Of a stretch of 64,000 nucleotides of DNA, positions 8,523 through 19,470 are shown piece after piece. The notes under the pieces are model-generated. The model saw only the letters and a list, made by a program, of their open reading frames with translations. It searched no databases and was not told the origin of the DNA. Both the position numbers and the translations under genes were made by a program. This DNA comes from Candidatus Parabeggiatoa sp. HSG14. GTDB taxonomy: Bacteria > Pseudomonadota > Gammaproteobacteria > Beggiatoales > Beggiatoaceae. The stretch is taken from positions 1-64,000 of the forward strand of contig JAUCGK010000002.1 of the NCBI GenBank assembly GCA_030378085.1, written 5' to 3'. How positions within the stretch are numbered: position 1 is the first letter of the stretch; each line of letters begins with the position of its first letter.

Positions 8523-10493
8523 ATGAGCCAAACAATAGAAACACCACCAGAACAGGCAGAACAAGAAAAAAACGAGCCACAAAAAGACGAGAAAGAAGTA
8601 GAAATTAGAGAACTAGAAACGCTCATCTACCAACAACAGTTTGAAACGGCTTATCCGCTTATTGTTAGGATTTTACAAGGTGCGGAAAATAGAGGAGGCA
8701 TCGTACTTAACAAGACTCAATTTTTCAATCCAGAAAATGTCTTTTTAAGAGAATACACGCGAATAGCAAGTGCATTGACAACTTTTTTTGCACATCCTGT
8801 TTTGGAATTGTTGCCACAAGCCTATCACCGCTTAATCGTGCTTAAAAAACATCTCTTGGGTGTTTTTCAACTCAGCGGACTGCGGGGAACTGACCACATG
8901 CTTGGCTTAATTGGTACCAAACACGATGCAGAAGGTGCTGGCACACAGTTTGCGATTACCAGTGAAAAGCAATTGATGAAATTTTTGTTATTTTACTCCC
9001 TTGATTCTGAAATAGAAATTGACTTTGGCGCACTATTAAAACAAGCCCCTAAACTGGCAATGCCCGCTTACATGCCACTCGTTGGAGAAGAAGCTGTCTT
9101 AAGTATTGCAGCGTGTGCAAAACGTGATCACCTTTTAGAGTTGGGTCCAATATTGGAAAATGTGCCTATAGAAGACACAACCGTACTTATGAGCATCGCT
9201 ATTTTATGGATGCATTGTAGCTACTCAAACAGCCAAAGCAAGCATAATATCAAAAAACATCTGAATCATATTTTACAAAAGTTTTTGAAAGCACAAGGGG
9301 TGAAGGTTCCTCCATTACCCACTCGTCGAGAGAAAAAAGAAAAACCACTCATTCTCATTCCAGTAGAACATTTTACGGCTCACCATGCCATGTTTCGTTG
9401 TTACGCACCGCATATTAAACAACTGCGTGAAAAATTTTCTCTGGTTTTGATGTCGCGTCCAACCAATATGGATGAAGTCAGTAAGGAATTATTTGATGAC
9501 GTGATTGAAGTCAAGTCCTTAGAAGTTAAAAAACTAGTGGGAAAAGTCATTAAACTGAAACCAGATATGATTTACTACCCCAGTTTAGGCATGGCAGAAT
9601 GGACTGTTTTTCTCGCAAACCTTCGTCTTGCCCCGATTCAGTTTATGTCAATAGGACATCCCGCCACCAGTAATTCTCCCTTCGTGGATTATATTTTTAT
9701 GCAAGAAGTCATTTTCTCCCATGAAGTTGACTGTTTTAGTGAAAAAGTGGTTTTACTAGATAACGATTCTTTTGGTCAAATGATAGCTCCTCAAGGTGCT
9801 GTCAATATATTGCCAGAAATACGGAAAGAACCATCACCAGTACGTATTGCGGTGATGAGTACTGCGGCTTTGAAGTTTAACGCTTCTTTTATGGCTGTGT
9901 GTCAACGTATTTATCGGCAAAGCCAAAAACCTGTAGAGTTTCATTTTTTTACGGGTGAACTTGGGATGATTTACCAAAAACTCCAACAACGCATTCTTGA
10001 CTGGTTACCCGATGCTAAAATTTATCCCCGGATGGATTATAACACCTACATCGCTAATGTGACGGGTTGTGATTTACATTTAAGTACGTTCCCCTTTGGT
10101 GGCACCAACACCAACGTAGATTCAATGAAACAAGGCTTACCTATGATCATGTTAGAAGGACATGAGCCTCATTCTCGGACCGATTCCGTGTTTTTTGAAT
10201 TGGGTAACCTACCTAGCTGGCTACGGACACACAGTGAAGAAGAATATGCAGAAGCCGCTTTACGCTTAATTCATAACGATGAAGAACGGGTTGCTATTAG
10301 CGAAACGGTACTAAAACAGGATTTTGAAAAACTGTTCAGAGATCATGAATTCCATCACCATGAAAAAGTCTTTTTAAAAGCAGTCGAATGGTTATATCAA
10401 AGCCACGAAGACATTCAAGAAGACGGTAGAAAAGTTTGGACAATCGAAGCACAAGAAGAATGGCTTCAAAATCAAACTAGTGAGCAAACATGA
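8523..10493 (+). CDS. HMW1C-like (GT41-related) cytoplasmic glycosyltransferase
   Basis: A 656-residue protein with a charged N-terminal tail (1-30), an all-helical region (about 31-270) and a GT-B-type catalytic part. HMW1C-like features are EHFTAHHAMFRCYAPHI (near 284), SIGHPATSNSPFVDYI (near 376) and LSTFPFGGTNTNVDSMKQG (near 519), the last matching the conserved FPFG-N-T sugar-nucleotide region. HMW1C enzymes are soluble and attach hexose to Asn in N-X-S/T sequons of adhesins before export. There is no signal peptide, as expected. No adhesin or two-partner secretion gene adjoins; the secreted proteins at 418-4450 are conceivable substrates. ATG 8523 lacks a clear Shine-Dalgarno sequence. 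Confidence 0.75.
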   Translation: MSQTIETPPEQAEQEKNEPQKDEKEVEIRELETLIYQQQFETAYPLIVRILQGAENRGGIVLNKTQFFNPENVFLREYTRIASALTTFFAHPVLELLPQAYHRLIVLKKHLLGVFQLSGLRGTDHMLGLIGTKHDAEGAGTQFAITSEKQLMKFLLFYSLDSEIEIDFGALLKQAPKLAMPAYMPLVGEEAVLSIAACAKRDHLLELGPILENVPIEDTTVLMSIAILWMHCSYSNSQSKHNIKKHLNHILQKFLKAQGVKVPPLPTRREKKEKPLILIPVEHFTAHHAMFRCYAPHIKQLREKFSLVLMSRPTNMDEVSKELFDDVIEVKSLEVKKLVGKVIKLKPDMIYYPSLGMAEWTVFLANLRLAPIQFMSIGHPATSNSPFVDYIFMQEVIFSHEVDCFSEKVVLLDNDSFGQMIAPQGAVNILPEIRKEPSPVRIAVMSTAALKFNASFMAVCQRIYRQSQKPVEFHFFTGELGMIYQKLQQRILDWLPDAKIYPRMDYNTYIANVTGCDLHLSTFPFGGTNTNVDSMKQGLPMIMLEGHEPHSRTDSVFFELGNLPSWLRTHSEEEYAEAALRLIHNDEERVAISETVLKQDFEKLFRDHEFHHHEKVFLKAVEWLYQSHEDIQEDGRKVWTIEAQEEWLQNQTSEQT

Positions 10494-10574
10494 ATAAATA
10501 GAATTCTTCCTCAAGTTTTCCTTATATACTGCAAATGTTCAAGTTTTCGGATTATTGAGAATATACTAAAAACG

Positions 10575-10616
10575 TCCGCCAGACCTGCCAGGTTTTGAAA
10601 ACCTGGCAGGTCTTAA
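10575..10616. repeat. ACCTGCCAGG palindrome
   Basis: AGACCTGCCAGG TTTTGAAAA CCTGGCAGGTCT is a strong hairpin 80 bases after the glycosyltransferase stop. It may also act as a transcription barrier. It belongs to the same family as the CCTGACAGG hairpins found inside coding sequence at 40116 and 47194. Confidence 0.7.
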
Positions 10617-10801
10617 AATCCAAAAACTTGAATGTTCAGAGTATAAGAAAAGAAAGCCAGTACCTTGTCAATTTTGTTTTGTCGGGTAGAGTTCATTTAG
10701 GTTTGGAAGTGTTGCCAAAGCTAAAGCTTTGGACTCCAACAATCCATCAATATCATTTTAACAAAGTACTTGAGGGAATTTTATGTATTTGGAGATCACC
10801 A

Positions 10802-11746
10802 ATGAATATTGCACTTCAAAAAATAAGTAAATCATTAAAAACACCACTTAACTATAAAGTCTATAGAACAAAGGTAGACAATAAAAAGAAGGTTGATCGT
10901 CCAGGTTGGATTCCGCCTGAAATCACAGCTAATTGGAATATTGATCCTTATGCCTATCAAACGGAGGAGGAAACGATGCCCCAAGGTGGTCCTCATGGAC
11001 AATTAAGTGGTTATCTTTATGAATTATTACATTCTTATTTAGAAAAACGTGGATTGATGCTGTTACTGGATAGTTTTTTGTTTTATAGAGATCAATACAA
11101 CATCAAACAACGTATTGGACCAGATTTGCTCCTCATGCCATTACGAAAACCGGTTCCTTCTTCTTATGATTTAGATACTGAAATATCGCCACCATCGTGT
11201 ATTATTGAAATTACTTCTCCTGAAAGTCATCACAAAGATTTAGACAAAAACATTGTACTGTATTCAAGCTTAGGAATTTCAACTTACTTAGTCATTGATG
11301 CCATTATTCCTCATAAAGATGAATTGCGTGAACAGATAGAATTACATGTTTTTAAAGAAATTTCCGGAAAATTAATTGAAAAAAACCCAAATAAGGAAGG
11401 TTATTTAATATTGCCAGAAATGGGCTTAAAAATCAAAGCTGAAGGGCAAAAAATTATTTTAGTGGATAAATTGACAGGCGATGTCTTATTTGACATGGCG
11501 AAGTTGAAAGACGTTTTGGAAGTAGAGATTACTCTAGCTAAAACCGAAGCTCAACGGGCAGATGTGGCTGAACAACGTGTCGAAGCTGAAGCTCAACGGG
11601 CCAATGCGGCTGAACAACGTGTCGAAGCTGAAGCTCAACGGGCCAATGTGGCTGAAAAACAGGTCAATAAAGAAAAACAACGAGCCGAGCGATTAGCTCA
11701 ATTACTTCGAGAACATGGGCTTGATCCAGATAAGGAATGTGCATGA
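10802..11746 (+). CDS. Uma2-family putative endonuclease with C-terminal heptad/tandem repeats
   Basis: A 314-residue protein read from ATG 10802, preceded by TTGGAG. The open frame extends further upstream but through repeats, so that extension is unlikely to be translated. The central part matches the Uma2 (DUF820) PD-(D/E)XK-like fold: GPHGQLSGYLYELLHSYL, IGPDLLLMP (PD near residue 105), CIIEITSPES (Glu near 136), a Lys about ten residues on, and TYLVID. The C-terminus is a predicted coiled coil built from a 14-residue unit (EAQRANAAEQRVEA), two nearly exact copies plus decayed ones. Such Uma2 proteins are abundant in cyanobacteria and filamentous sulfur bacteria; their role is unsettled. 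Confidence 0.8.
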   Translation: MNIALQKISKSLKTPLNYKVYRTKVDNKKKVDRPGWIPPEITANWNIDPYAYQTEEETMPQGGPHGQLSGYLYELLHSYLEKRGLMLLLDSFLFYRDQYNIKQRIGPDLLLMPLRKPVPSSYDLDTEISPPSCIIEITSPESHHKDLDKNIVLYSSLGISTYLVIDAIIPHKDELREQIELHVFKEISGKLIEKNPNKEGYLILPEMGLKIKAEGQKIILVDKLTGDVLFDMAKLKDVLEVEITLAKTEAQRADVAEQRVEAEAQRANAAEQRVEAEAQRANVAEKQVNKEKQRAERLAQLLREHGLDPDKECA

Positions 11747-11749
11747 AAT

Positions 11750-11824
11750 AATTAGGGCAACCATATTCGAGGCTTCAGTTTTTGCGTGCAAAAACTTTTA
11801 CCTCGAAAGGATTGCCCCTACGTA
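11750..11824. repeat. Nested palindrome (AGGGCAACC...GGATTGCCCCTACG with inner CGAGG...CCTCG)
   Basis: The outer arms TAGGGCAACC and GGATTGCCCCTA enclose an inner palindrome CGAGGCTTCAG...TTTTACCTCG around TTTTTGCGTGCAAAAA. The outer motif recurs at about 12979-13012. The inner motif recurs at about 49411-49446 and resembles the in-frame palindrome at 18121. Confidence 0.65.
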
Positions 11825-11827
11825 ACG

Positions 11828-12010
11828 TCATGATTGCTGTTTGGCTTCCGCTAATTTTTCTTTCACCAGTTCTAACGTTTCCAATTCGGTTTGACTCAGT
11901 TTTTTGAGTTCAGCACCACTCATCAATTTCACCTCTGCTAATTTTAAATACTTAAATTCCAAGATAAAATCATACAAAGGTAGCTCCCGAAAATCGGGGC
12001 GAATAATCAT
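11828..12010 (-). pseudogene. C-terminal remnant, AAA-ATPase-like/PD-(D/E)XK protein family
   Basis: A 60-residue reading frame beginning MIIRPDFRELPLYDFILEF. The DFILEFKYLKL segment resembles the nuclease-like C-terminal part of large DUF1703-type proteins with an AAA-ATPase-like N-terminal domain, including the E-x-K of the PD-(D/E)XK motif. Everything upstream of that motif in a full protein is missing here, so I read it as a fragment. Hypothetical short protein is the alternative. Confidence 0.5.
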
Positions 12011-12059
12011 CGTTAAAATGGAAAGTTAGTTGCGTGGGTAGAAGGAAATCATAGAGTGC

Positions 12060-12977
12060 ATGACAATCGTTTTTAGGGCGGTTTCACAATCCTCCATGTC
12101 TGTTGTTGAACAAATGCTTTGGGTTATAGAGATAGAGTCAGAGAGTGATTATGATCTGTGTTCTGGTTCTGATGTTTTTTGGGAACAAGCATTTAGCAAA
12201 GCTGATTGGAGTAACCTTGCTGATACCTTGTTGAAGCGTTTAAAATCGTTTTCCTCTAAGAAAGATAAAAAAGAGGATTTTAACTTCAGATATCAGCATG
12301 ACAAAACGATTGAGTTGATTATTGAGGCATTAGAAAAATCGGATCGAAAATCGGAAGTGATTCCATTGTGCCAAAACCAAGTTGCACAAAGTAGTGAAGG
12401 TTATCCACGCTTGATATCGCATTTGAGAAACGAAAAGCGCGTTGAAGATGCCATCGAATGGATACACAAAGGCATAGTGACTCACGAAAAGTATCAGAAT
12501 ATTACCATAAAGCTTCGTAATGTTTTTCTAGAACTTAAAAAAGAAGCCAAAAATTGGCCTCAAGTGGCTGCCTTAGAAGCCGATGAATTTTTTAACCGTC
12601 CTTCATTGCATACTTTTCAAGCTTTGGAAAAAGCTGCAAAACGTGCCAAAGTATTGCCAACTATTAGAACGGCGGCTTTACAGTTTTTGGAAACAGGACA
12701 ATCTCCATTGACTGCCAAAACCACTAAGATGGCTAAATCGGTTAAAAATGCAATATGGCCTTTACCAAAACCAGAAGCAGAATTACCTAAAGAACGTTTT
12801 TCCACTGACTTTCCGAAACGAAACACTTTAATTGAAATTGCCATTGCAGAAAAACAACCTGATGAAGTCATGCGTTGGTATCAACCGCCAGATACTAAAC
12901 CCTCTAGGTTTGGTGGTGGTTGGAGCAATCTTATGGTTCATCAAGTTGCCAGCGTATTGAAGGTTCAATGCCATTGA
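12060..12977 (+). pseudogene. Truncated SWIM zinc-finger-associated helical protein
   Basis: A 305-residue frame of mostly helical, TPR-like character. Segments such as YPRLISHLRNEKRVEDAIEW, KNWPQVAALEADEFF and PTIRTAALQFLETGQSP resemble the C-terminal part of SWIM zinc-finger proteins. The N-terminal Cys-x-Cys/Cys-x-His SWIM motif is absent. The C-terminus runs into a CAATGCCATTGAATTAAG palindrome (from about 12966) and ends there, while the family normally continues. It is therefore probably truncated at both ends. Whether it is translated is unknown. Confidence 0.55.
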
Positions 12978-13062
12978 ATTAAGGGCAACCATAAAGGATT
13001 GCCCCTACGCAACATCATGATTTATATTAGTTAAGACCTGCTGGTTTTAAAAACTTAGCAGG
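12964..13062. repeat. Palindromic repeats between gene fragment and giant kinase
   Basis: Contains CAATGCCATTG, AGGGCAACC...GGATTGCCCCTACG and AGACCTGCTGG...TTAGCAGGTCT hairpins. They lie just beyond the 3' end of the minus-strand giant kinase gene, where they could act as convergent terminators. Confidence 0.55.
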
Positions 13063-13089
13063 TCTAATTAACTTTGATTTTTCTGTTTT

Positions 13090-16000
13090 TTAATAAGTTT
13101 TCAGCCAGGGCTTCACCATATTACAAACTTCTTCTAGTTCAAAATTTTCAGCCAATTGACAAATTTTGGAAGTTAAAGGAAATAATTGTGCATCCTTATG
13201 TTCAAACTCTTGTATTTTTTCAATAATACCTTTAAAATCACCCATTGTCCCTAATTTAAATATAATAGCTGCTTGTTCAACTGTCAATTTAACAGAAGCT
13301 ATATTTACAGATTTTTTTATAGTTAAATCCTTACTAGATGTTTTTTGATTAATGTGCTTAATACCCCTCCCCTCTAATTCCAATGTGAACTTAAATGTAC
13401 TTCCTTTTCCAAGTGTGCTTTCAACATACAATTTTCCGCCCATCATTTCAACCAACGTTTTGGTGAGAGATAAACCTAAACCTGCTCCCTCTGATTTGTT
13501 TGTCCAGTGACTGACTTGTTCAAAAGGCGAAAATATTTTTGCAAGGTTTTCTTTGGCAATACCTATGCCTGTATCTGTCACCTGAAAATGAACAACGATT
13601 TTTTGTAAGTTAAACTTAGATAATTCTTTGTTAATGTTTGAGGTATCACTGGTTACCTTGAAAAAAATGCTGCCTTGATGGGTAAATTTGACAGCATTAC
13701 TTAATAAATGAATTAAAATTTGACGTAATCTTTTCTCATCAGCAATAATTGTTTCGGGAAAAAAGGAAGCAATTTCATAAGTAAAAGTAAGTTTCTTTTC
13801 TTTTGCACGTTGTTGAAAAATATCAATAATCTTCTGGAGAAAACGGAGCCAATAAAATTCAATAAAACCCAATTCAATTTGACTCGTTTCCATTTGGGAA
13901 ATATCCAAAATGTCATCAATCAACGTCAATAAATAATTGCCACAACTTTCAATAGTAGCAAGATTTTTCAGTTGTTGTGTATTTAAGTTTTCTTCTTGAT
14001 TAAGTATTTGTGCAAAACCCAAAATACCATTCAATGGAGTACGTAGTTCATGACTCATGTTAGCAAGAAAAGCTGTTTTACTATAGTTTGCAGCTTCTGC
14101 CATTTGTTTGGCTTGTTCAAGGGCTTCAAAAAATCTGGCATTTTCCAGAGAAATTGCCATTTGTGTGGAAAGTAAACTTAAAAGTTGAAGACAAGCTGGG
14201 GTAAATGCGCCTTCTGTCAAATTATTTTCTAAGTAAAGGATACCTACGAGGTGTTTTTGGTAAAGAATAGGATTGCACAAAAGAGATTTAATTTGATGTT
14301 GTTTGATATAACTGTCATTTTTATAAAAACCCTCTTGTATGGCATTTTCTAAAACCACAGGCTCTTCAGTTCTAACAACGTAATTAACAATAGTAGAAGG
14401 TAAATGGTTTTCAATAGGTAAGGATTGCAACACAGTGATTGTATTATCTATGCTACCTTGTGCTTCAATGACCCAATTTTTTTCTCTTCTCTTTTTCCCC
14501 TTTTTCCCCTTTTTCCCTTTCTCTTCTTTTTCAAGCAGAAAAATGCCTCGTTGAGCACCTGCGTTTTCAATGACAATGTGCATCATTTTTTCTAATAACT
14601 GGCTTAATAGTATTTCCCCTGATAAGGTTTGTGAGGCTCTCATAACACTTTCAATATCTAACGAAGTTGAACCCCTTGATTTAAAAAGAGATGAATGACC
14701 CATTATTGTCGCTGTTTTCGTGGTATTTCTAAAAATAGGCTGAGAAAAATGTTGCAGTAATAAATGTGGGTATTTTTCTTCTAAATCTATAACTTTAAGT
14801 GCTGCGCCCCATTGTTGATAACAGTAATAAGCTTCTACCATATAAACTCGAGCAATTTTTTCCATGCCACGTTGTAAATAAAATTCGGCGGCTAATTCAT
14901 AAGCTAAAGCTTCTTCTTGGCGGTATTTATTCTCTTTTGCACCCTCAATGGCTTTTTCGTACAATTCAGCCGCATGCCAATATTCTCCTAAAACCCTTAA
15001 TTTTTCTGCTTCTACAAGATGATACTTATGTTGGAAATTCATTGGTGCATGTTTAGCCCATATTTTCATTTTTTTTTGGTTTGTTATCACAAGTAATAAG
15101 TATTCCTTTTGTTTAGTTTTCTCTATTTTAGAATACTGGGCAAGAAATACTAATGAATGGTAAAAGTTATGCGTTGCAATATACATTAATCCACCCACAG
15201 ATTTGACATGTTTTTTTGCTAAAACGCTACAAGAAATAGCTTGCTTATAGTCTTTAAAGAGATAAAAAAGCATCGTTTTAGCTAAATAAGCATTAAACAG
15301 TGCAAAATATTCATTTTCTTGTTGCAATCTGGGTAACATTACTATTTCATCAAAACTTTCACCTGTCAAAAAATATTTATCAGCAACTAAGCCTTGTAAA
15401 TTAAGGGCCAATTGCTTCCATATACTGGGGTAATGGATAGCCAATTCATGTTTAAGATTTTTAAGCAAATTGATGTATTGTGATTGTTTTTGAAGAGTCT
15501 TTTCTAACTTTTCTTCGGTAGAAAATAAATAAGCACAATAATTACAGGCACAATAACCTGCATAAATAAGATCGCCAAATTCAAGGCCACTTTGAAACCC
15601 TTCAATTAAAGGAGCAAGACTTTCCCGAAGATGTTCTTTCCAATGTCTAATGAATGCATTAAACATGTTATACACTTTACTTTTTAACTCATTTGCTTGG
15701 AAATGATCTAATAATTTTAAGCCTAGTTGTCCACAATAGTATCCAGTATCAACATTCTCCGAGCCACAGAGAATTGCCCCATACCATACATAAGTAAAAG
15801 CAGCAAGTGCAGAATGACCATGATTAAGACAAAGGGAGATTTGAGTGGAAGTAATTGGTAATAAAAGCTCTGGTTTGGAAACCAATGCGGGAGAAGCCAT
15901 AGCAGTAAGAATTTGCATGATAGCAATCTGATCAGGATCAGTCATTTTTGGCAGATCGTTTAAATTTTCCAATTGTGGCAATATCATATTTTTATGGGCA

Positions 16001-18660
16001 TCAGCATTTAACAAAGAAATGCCCATCATATCTAAAGCAAGTAACCCTGTATCCAACGCTTTAAGCATTTGGAGATTAGTCATATACATTTGGATTTTTA
16101 GGTGATACACCTTTACTTTATCAAGCAAAGTAGTAGTCGCTTGTTTTAAAATGATTTCCGACAATTTTTCAGCTTGCTCAAAATGAGTATTCAGGTATTC
16201 AGCTTCTATTATTTCCCAATAAAGATTAAGCGTTAGCTCGTAATGCGTTTCCCAACTGTTTTTTTGTAAAAGTTTTAATCCGATGTTCAAATACCTAACT
16301 GCTGAGTCGTAAGCAATAGCTGTTTTCGCTTTTTGTCCTGCCATCAGATTTAATCTAGCATTTTCATTTTTTTCTATTTGAGTAATTGCTTGTTTTATAC
16401 CTAAATTAAGATGGTCAACTATTTCAAATAATTTGTCTTCTAAATTCTCTGTTTTAGTTAATAACAATTGTCCAATCTGCCAATGAAGAAATGACTTGTT
16501 AGTATCAGCTATTAAAGAATAAGCAGCTTGTTGCAAACGATCATGTTGAAATTTAAATTGGCTATTCGCTTCATTTTTTTCTACCTTTTTCAACTGTTTA
16601 TAATTATCATCCAAAGGTAATAGCAATCCTTCTTCTATTGCTTTCCACAATCGAGCTAAAGTCTTTTGTTGAGACAATTCATTAACAATAGCCAAAGTCT
16701 CTAAGTCAAATTGATTACCGATGCATGCAGCTAATTTCAATACTTCTTGGGTTTTATGAGACAGTTGTGCTATTTTTCTTGCCATCAATTCCACAACGTT
16801 ATCTGTCATATCTTTAGCCGTTATTTGTTTAACATCCCATTGCCATTGTTGTGTTTTTACATCAAACGTCAATAAGGCTTTTTCATACAGAGACTTTAAA
16901 AATTCATGGGTAAAGAAAGCATTGCCTTGCGTTTTTTCATAAACCAAATTCGTCAAGATATCAGCATGGGCTAGTTCACACATTAAAGCATCAGCAATTA
17001 ATGTGTTGATATTGTGATGGGAGAGATTTGATAAGTGAATGGTGTGCAAAGAGATGTTGCATTCTTTTTTAATATCTTCTACTGTGATCATCAATGGGTG
17101 CAAAGCATCAATTTCATTCTCCCGATAAGCTCCAATCATCAAGAAGTATTGATTATTTATATCGGTTATCATAGTTTTTAATAGAGTTAGGGAAGCAGAA
17201 TCTGCCCATTGTAAATCATCTATAAACAGTACCAAGGAATGCTCTTTTTGGTTAAGGGCATGCATAAAACTTTGGAAAACCAAATTAAAACGGTTTTGTG
17301 TTTCCTGAGTTCCTACTTGTGCTATTGTTGGTTGGGAGCCTATCACTCGTTCTAAATGAGGAATAACATCAATTAAAACTTGTCCATTATGACCAACAGC
17401 CGTTAATATTTTTTTTCGCCACTGATTTAATTGTTCGGTATTTTCTGTGAGTAAATAATCGCAAAATTCATTAAAGGCTTGTGTTAAGGCAAAATAGGGA
17501 ACTCCGCGTTGATATTGATCAAATTTTCCAGATACAAAGTAACCACGTTTTTCTGTCATGGATTTATAGACTTCACGTACCAAAGCAGTTTTGCCCACGC
17601 CAGAATAACCCGCAATAAGTATTAGCTCAATTCCCCGTTCTCCTCCTTTTTTTTCCACAACACGTTCAAAGGCTTGCAATAAGGTTTTGATTTCTTTTTC
17701 TCGTCCATAGAGTTTTTGAGGAATTTGAAGTTGATTTGAGAAATCGTTTTGTGCCAATTTAAAAGATATGTTTTGGAAATTTTTAACATTTTGACATTTT
17801 TCTAGACATTTTTCTAAATCCCATTTCACACCAAAAGCGGATTGATAACGATCTTCGACATTTTTTGCCATTAATTTCATCACGATATCCGAAATGAGAG
17901 GGGGTATATCATGATTAATTTGACAAATAGGTACAGGGGATTTAGCAATGTGGCAATGAACTAATTCGAGTGAGTCAGTTGAGTCAAACGGTAAATACCC
18001 TGTTAACATTTCATAGAAAGTAATCCCTAACGAATATAAATCCGTGCGATAATCAATATTTCTGTTAATTCGCCCTGTTTGTTCAGGGGAAATATAAGGG
18101 AGTGTTCCTTCTAAATGGTATTGAGGCAAAAATTTTTGTCCAAAAACTTTTGCCTCAACAGGATTTTTCAGAGTAGGTTTTTCACGTTTGAATCGGCTAG
18201 CAATACCAAAATCAATAATTTTCAATTGGTTAGTATCAGGATTAAAAATAATATTGCTGGGGTTAATATCTTTATGGATAACCTTGGCAGCGTGAATTTG
18301 GCTCAAACTATCAGCAATTGAAATAGCGAGGGGGAGAAAATTAAAAATGTCAATAAAAGAAAAATCAGGGGAAACCATCAATTGTTTAAGAGATTCCCCA
18401 CCAAAATCTTCTAAAATAATAACAAGTGTATTTTGATATTTTTCAAGGCCATAAGTTTTGATAATCCCTGAAAGATTAAGACTATGAATCATTTCATACT
18501 CTTGCCGATAATGGTTTAATTCCTCTTTTGTAGGGTAGTTTTCTTTTAGAGCTTTGAGGATAACGGGTTGTTTATCCCTATGTCTAACTGCCCGATAAAC
18601 AATGGAGTTATTGCTTTCGTAAATTTGTTTAATAATCTTATAGTTAGATAAAGTTACCAT
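13090..18660 (-). CDS. Giant Ser/Thr kinase-AAA ATPase-TPR-GAF-histidine kinase
   Basis: An 1856-residue cytoplasmic sensor with these domains: protein kinase (about 8-285; HKDINPSNI catalytic loop, DFG in IIDFGIAS), STAND/AAA_16 ATPase (about 315-640; Walker [12 protein letters not shown] near 353, Walker [14 protein letters not shown]), a helical TPR-like region (about 650-1300), GAF (about 1350-1510), HisKA (His near 1536 in [11 protein letters not shown]) and HATPase (DTGIGIA near 1700, GAGLGLSL near 1730). A short helical tail replaces any receiver domain. Relative to its two paralogues at 35663 and 42750 it has 13 extra residues at about 167-181 from a palindrome, and a Gly-Lys-Lys repeat inside the GAF domain. 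Start ATG 18660 matches the paralogues' N-terminus. Ligand and targets unknown. Confidence 0.9.
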   Translation of the reverse strand: MVTLSNYKIIKQIYESNNSIVYRAVRHRDKQPVILKALKENYPTKEELNHYRQEYEMIHSLNLSGIIKTYGLEKYQNTLVIILEDFGGESLKQLMVSPDFSFIDIFNFLPLAISIADSLSQIHAAKVIHKDINPSNIIFNPDTNQLKIIDFGIASRFKREKPTLKNPVEAKVFGQKFLPQYHLEGTLPYISPEQTGRINRNIDYRTDLYSLGITFYEMLTGYLPFDSTDSLELVHCHIAKSPVPICQINHDIPPLISDIVMKLMAKNVEDRYQSAFGVKWDLEKCLEKCQNVKNFQNISFKLAQNDFSNQLQIPQKLYGREKEIKTLLQAFERVVEKKGGERGIELILIAGYSGVGKTALVREVYKSMTEKRGYFVSGKFDQYQRGVPYFALTQAFNEFCDYLLTENTEQLNQWRKKILTAVGHNGQVLIDVIPHLERVIGSQPTIAQVGTQETQNRFNLVFQSFMHALNQKEHSLVLFIDDLQWADSASLTLLKTMITDINNQYFLMIGAYRENEIDALHPLMITVEDIKKECNISLHTIHLSNLSHHNINTLIADALMCELAHADILTNLVYEKTQGNAFFTHEFLKSLYEKALLTFDVKTQQWQWDVKQITAKDMTDNVVELMARKIAQLSHKTQEVLKLAACIGNQFDLETLAIVNELSQQKTLARLWKAIEEGLLLPLDDNYKQLKKVEKNEANSQFKFQHDRLQQAAYSLIADTNKSFLHWQIGQLLLTKTENLEDKLFEIVDHLNLGIKQAITQIEKNENARLNLMAGQKAKTAIAYDSAVRYLNIGLKLLQKNSWETHYELTLNLYWEIIEAEYLNTHFEQAEKLSEIILKQATTTLLDKVKVYHLKIQMYMTNLQMLKALDTGLLALDMMGISLLNADAHKNMILPQLENLNDLPKMTDPDQIAIMQILTAMASPALVSKPELLLPITSTQISLCLNHGHSALAAFTYVWYGAILCGSENVDTGYYCGQLGLKLLDHFQANELKSKVYNMFNAFIRHWKEHLRESLAPLIEGFQSGLEFGDLIYAGYCACNYCAYLFSTEEKLEKTLQKQSQYINLLKNLKHELAIHYPSIWKQLALNLQGLVADKYFLTGESFDEIVMLPRLQQENEYFALFNAYLAKTMLFYLFKDYKQAISCSVLAKKHVKSVGGLMYIATHNFYHSLVFLAQYSKIEKTKQKEYLLLVITNQKKMKIWAKHAPMNFQHKYHLVEAEKLRVLGEYWHAAELYEKAIEGAKENKYRQEEALAYELAAEFYLQRGMEKIARVYMVEAYYCYQQWGAALKVIDLEEKYPHLLLQHFSQPIFRNTTKTATIMGHSSLFKSRGSTSLDIESVMRASQTLSGEILLSQLLEKMMHIVIENAGAQRGIFLLEKEEKGKKGKKGKKRREKNWVIEAQGSIDNTITVLQSLPIENHLPSTIVNYVVRTEEPVVLENAIQEGFYKNDSYIKQHQIKSLLCNPILYQKHLVGILYLENNLTEGAFTPACLQLLSLLSTQMAISLENARFFEALEQAKQMAEAANYSKTAFLANMSHELRTPLNGILGFAQILNQEENLNTQQLKNLATIESCGNYLLTLIDDILDISQMETSQIELGFIEFYWLRFLQKIIDIFQQRAKEKKLTFTYEIASFFPETIIADEKRLRQILIHLLSNAVKFTHQGSIFFKVTSDTSNINKELSKFNLQKIVVHFQVTDTGIGIAKENLAKIFSPFEQVSHWTNKSEGAGLGLSLTKTLVEMMGGKLYVESTLGKGSTFKFTLELEGRGIKHINQKTSSKDLTIKKSVNIASVKLTVEQAAIIFKLGTMGDFKGIIEKIQEFEHKDAQLFPLTSKICQLAENFELEEVCNMVKPWLKTY
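18121..18158. repeat. In-frame palindrome inside a kinase activation segment
   Basis: TTGAGGCAAAA ATTTTTGTCCAAAAAC TTTTGCCTCAA is a near-perfect palindrome within the giant kinase gene. It lies between the DFG motif and the SPEQTGR segment. The paralogues at 35663 and 42750 have NPEQLEGT here; this protein has 13 more residues. Confidence 0.85.
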
Positions 18661-18904
18661 AATAATTGTTGTTCCTGTTAGGAATGATCACGAAATAACT
18701 TCCTGTTCCACCTGTTCCACCGGTGACTATTCACATTCAACCCCTATTGGGGTTAAAACCAATAGGGAATTAAAAATCGAGAAATTATTTCATGAGTAAT
18801 TCTTTAGTTTAAAAATGTAGATATTATGACACACACAAATGAACACCACAATAACAGTATTTGTTGGGTAATGAATTTTGATTTTTATGTGAGCAAGAAC
18901 TATA
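18661..18904. other. Upstream region of the giant kinase gene
   Basis: Contains a short GTGACTATTCACATTCAACCCCTATTGGGG repeat (about 18722-18752) related to the interior of the element at 8110. AGGAAC lies about 15 bases before the kinase start. No gene and no convincing promoter were identified. Confidence 0.4.
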
Positions 18905-19142
18905 GGACTTACGCATTGACAACTTGAGTACTTTATGCTCCCACTGATAAAATAAGGCGTATCGGAATTTTTTGGGAGTTACGCACCTTTACCAGAATAT
19001 TTGCACTAAACACTGATAAAATAAAGCTTTCTTGAAATTATGGTGAATAATTTTGGACTATTTTCATCTGTTAGCAACGTATTTTCAAAACCGTTATATT
19101 TCAAGTGAGAACACATTTTTTGATTTGTCAATGCGTAAGCCC
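18905..19142. mobile_element. MITE with TA target duplication, copy 2
   Basis: This 238-bp element is flanked by TA (18903-18904 and 19143-19144). It is inverted relative to the copy at 7106-7339 and shares both terminal repeats and internal CACTGATAAAATAA motifs. No coding capacity. Confidence 0.85.
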
Positions 19143-19212
19143 TAAACTATACTAAACATTGTCACAAATTGGGTGTGATTTCCAAAATAAATTTTGGACT
19201 CCGAACCTTTGC

Positions 19213-19308
19213 TATAGCGTTTCCCGATTGCGTCAGGTACAAGTCCCCTCCTTAATTTAAGGAAGGGATTTAGGGGAGGTTGTATTTTATCCAATCGGAA
19301 AACGCTAT
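19213..19308. repeat. Hairpin element, TATAGCGTTTCCCGATTG family
   Basis: TAGCGTTTCCCGATTG at the left and CCAATCGGAAAACGCTA at the right enclose a palindromic CCCCTCCTTAATTTAAGGAAGGG core. The same element occurs at 48742-49050 (split by an insertion) and 57301-57426. Confidence 0.75.
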
Positions 19309-19324
19309 TTATATAACTACAGGG

Positions 19325-19470
19325 ATTATTTATGCGAATTAAGGGTTAAAACTTTCATATCTAGTAAAAACAGTATGTTAGAAAATTAACAGGGCAAGAT
19401 ATGTCAAATCATCAATTTTAATCGTGTTATTTTTCAATGAGTTACCCAACTCTTAATTCGCATTATTTAT
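19325..19470. repeat. Inverted-repeat element with ATTTATGCGAATTAAG ends
   Basis: ATTATTTATGCGAATTAAG at the left and CTTAATTCGCATTATTTAT at the right form a terminal inverted repeat around about 110 bp without coding potential. From here to about 19737 I see no gene. Confidence 0.55.

Noticed and set aside
8258..8608. 116-residue frame overlapping the glycosyltransferase start
   Set aside because: Most of it is the inside of the inserted element at 8110-8490, and the rest is out of frame with the glycosyltransferase.
10595..10801. N-terminal extension of the Uma2 frame
   Set aside because: The extension runs through palindromic repeats and precedes a well-placed TTGGAG/ATG at 10802.
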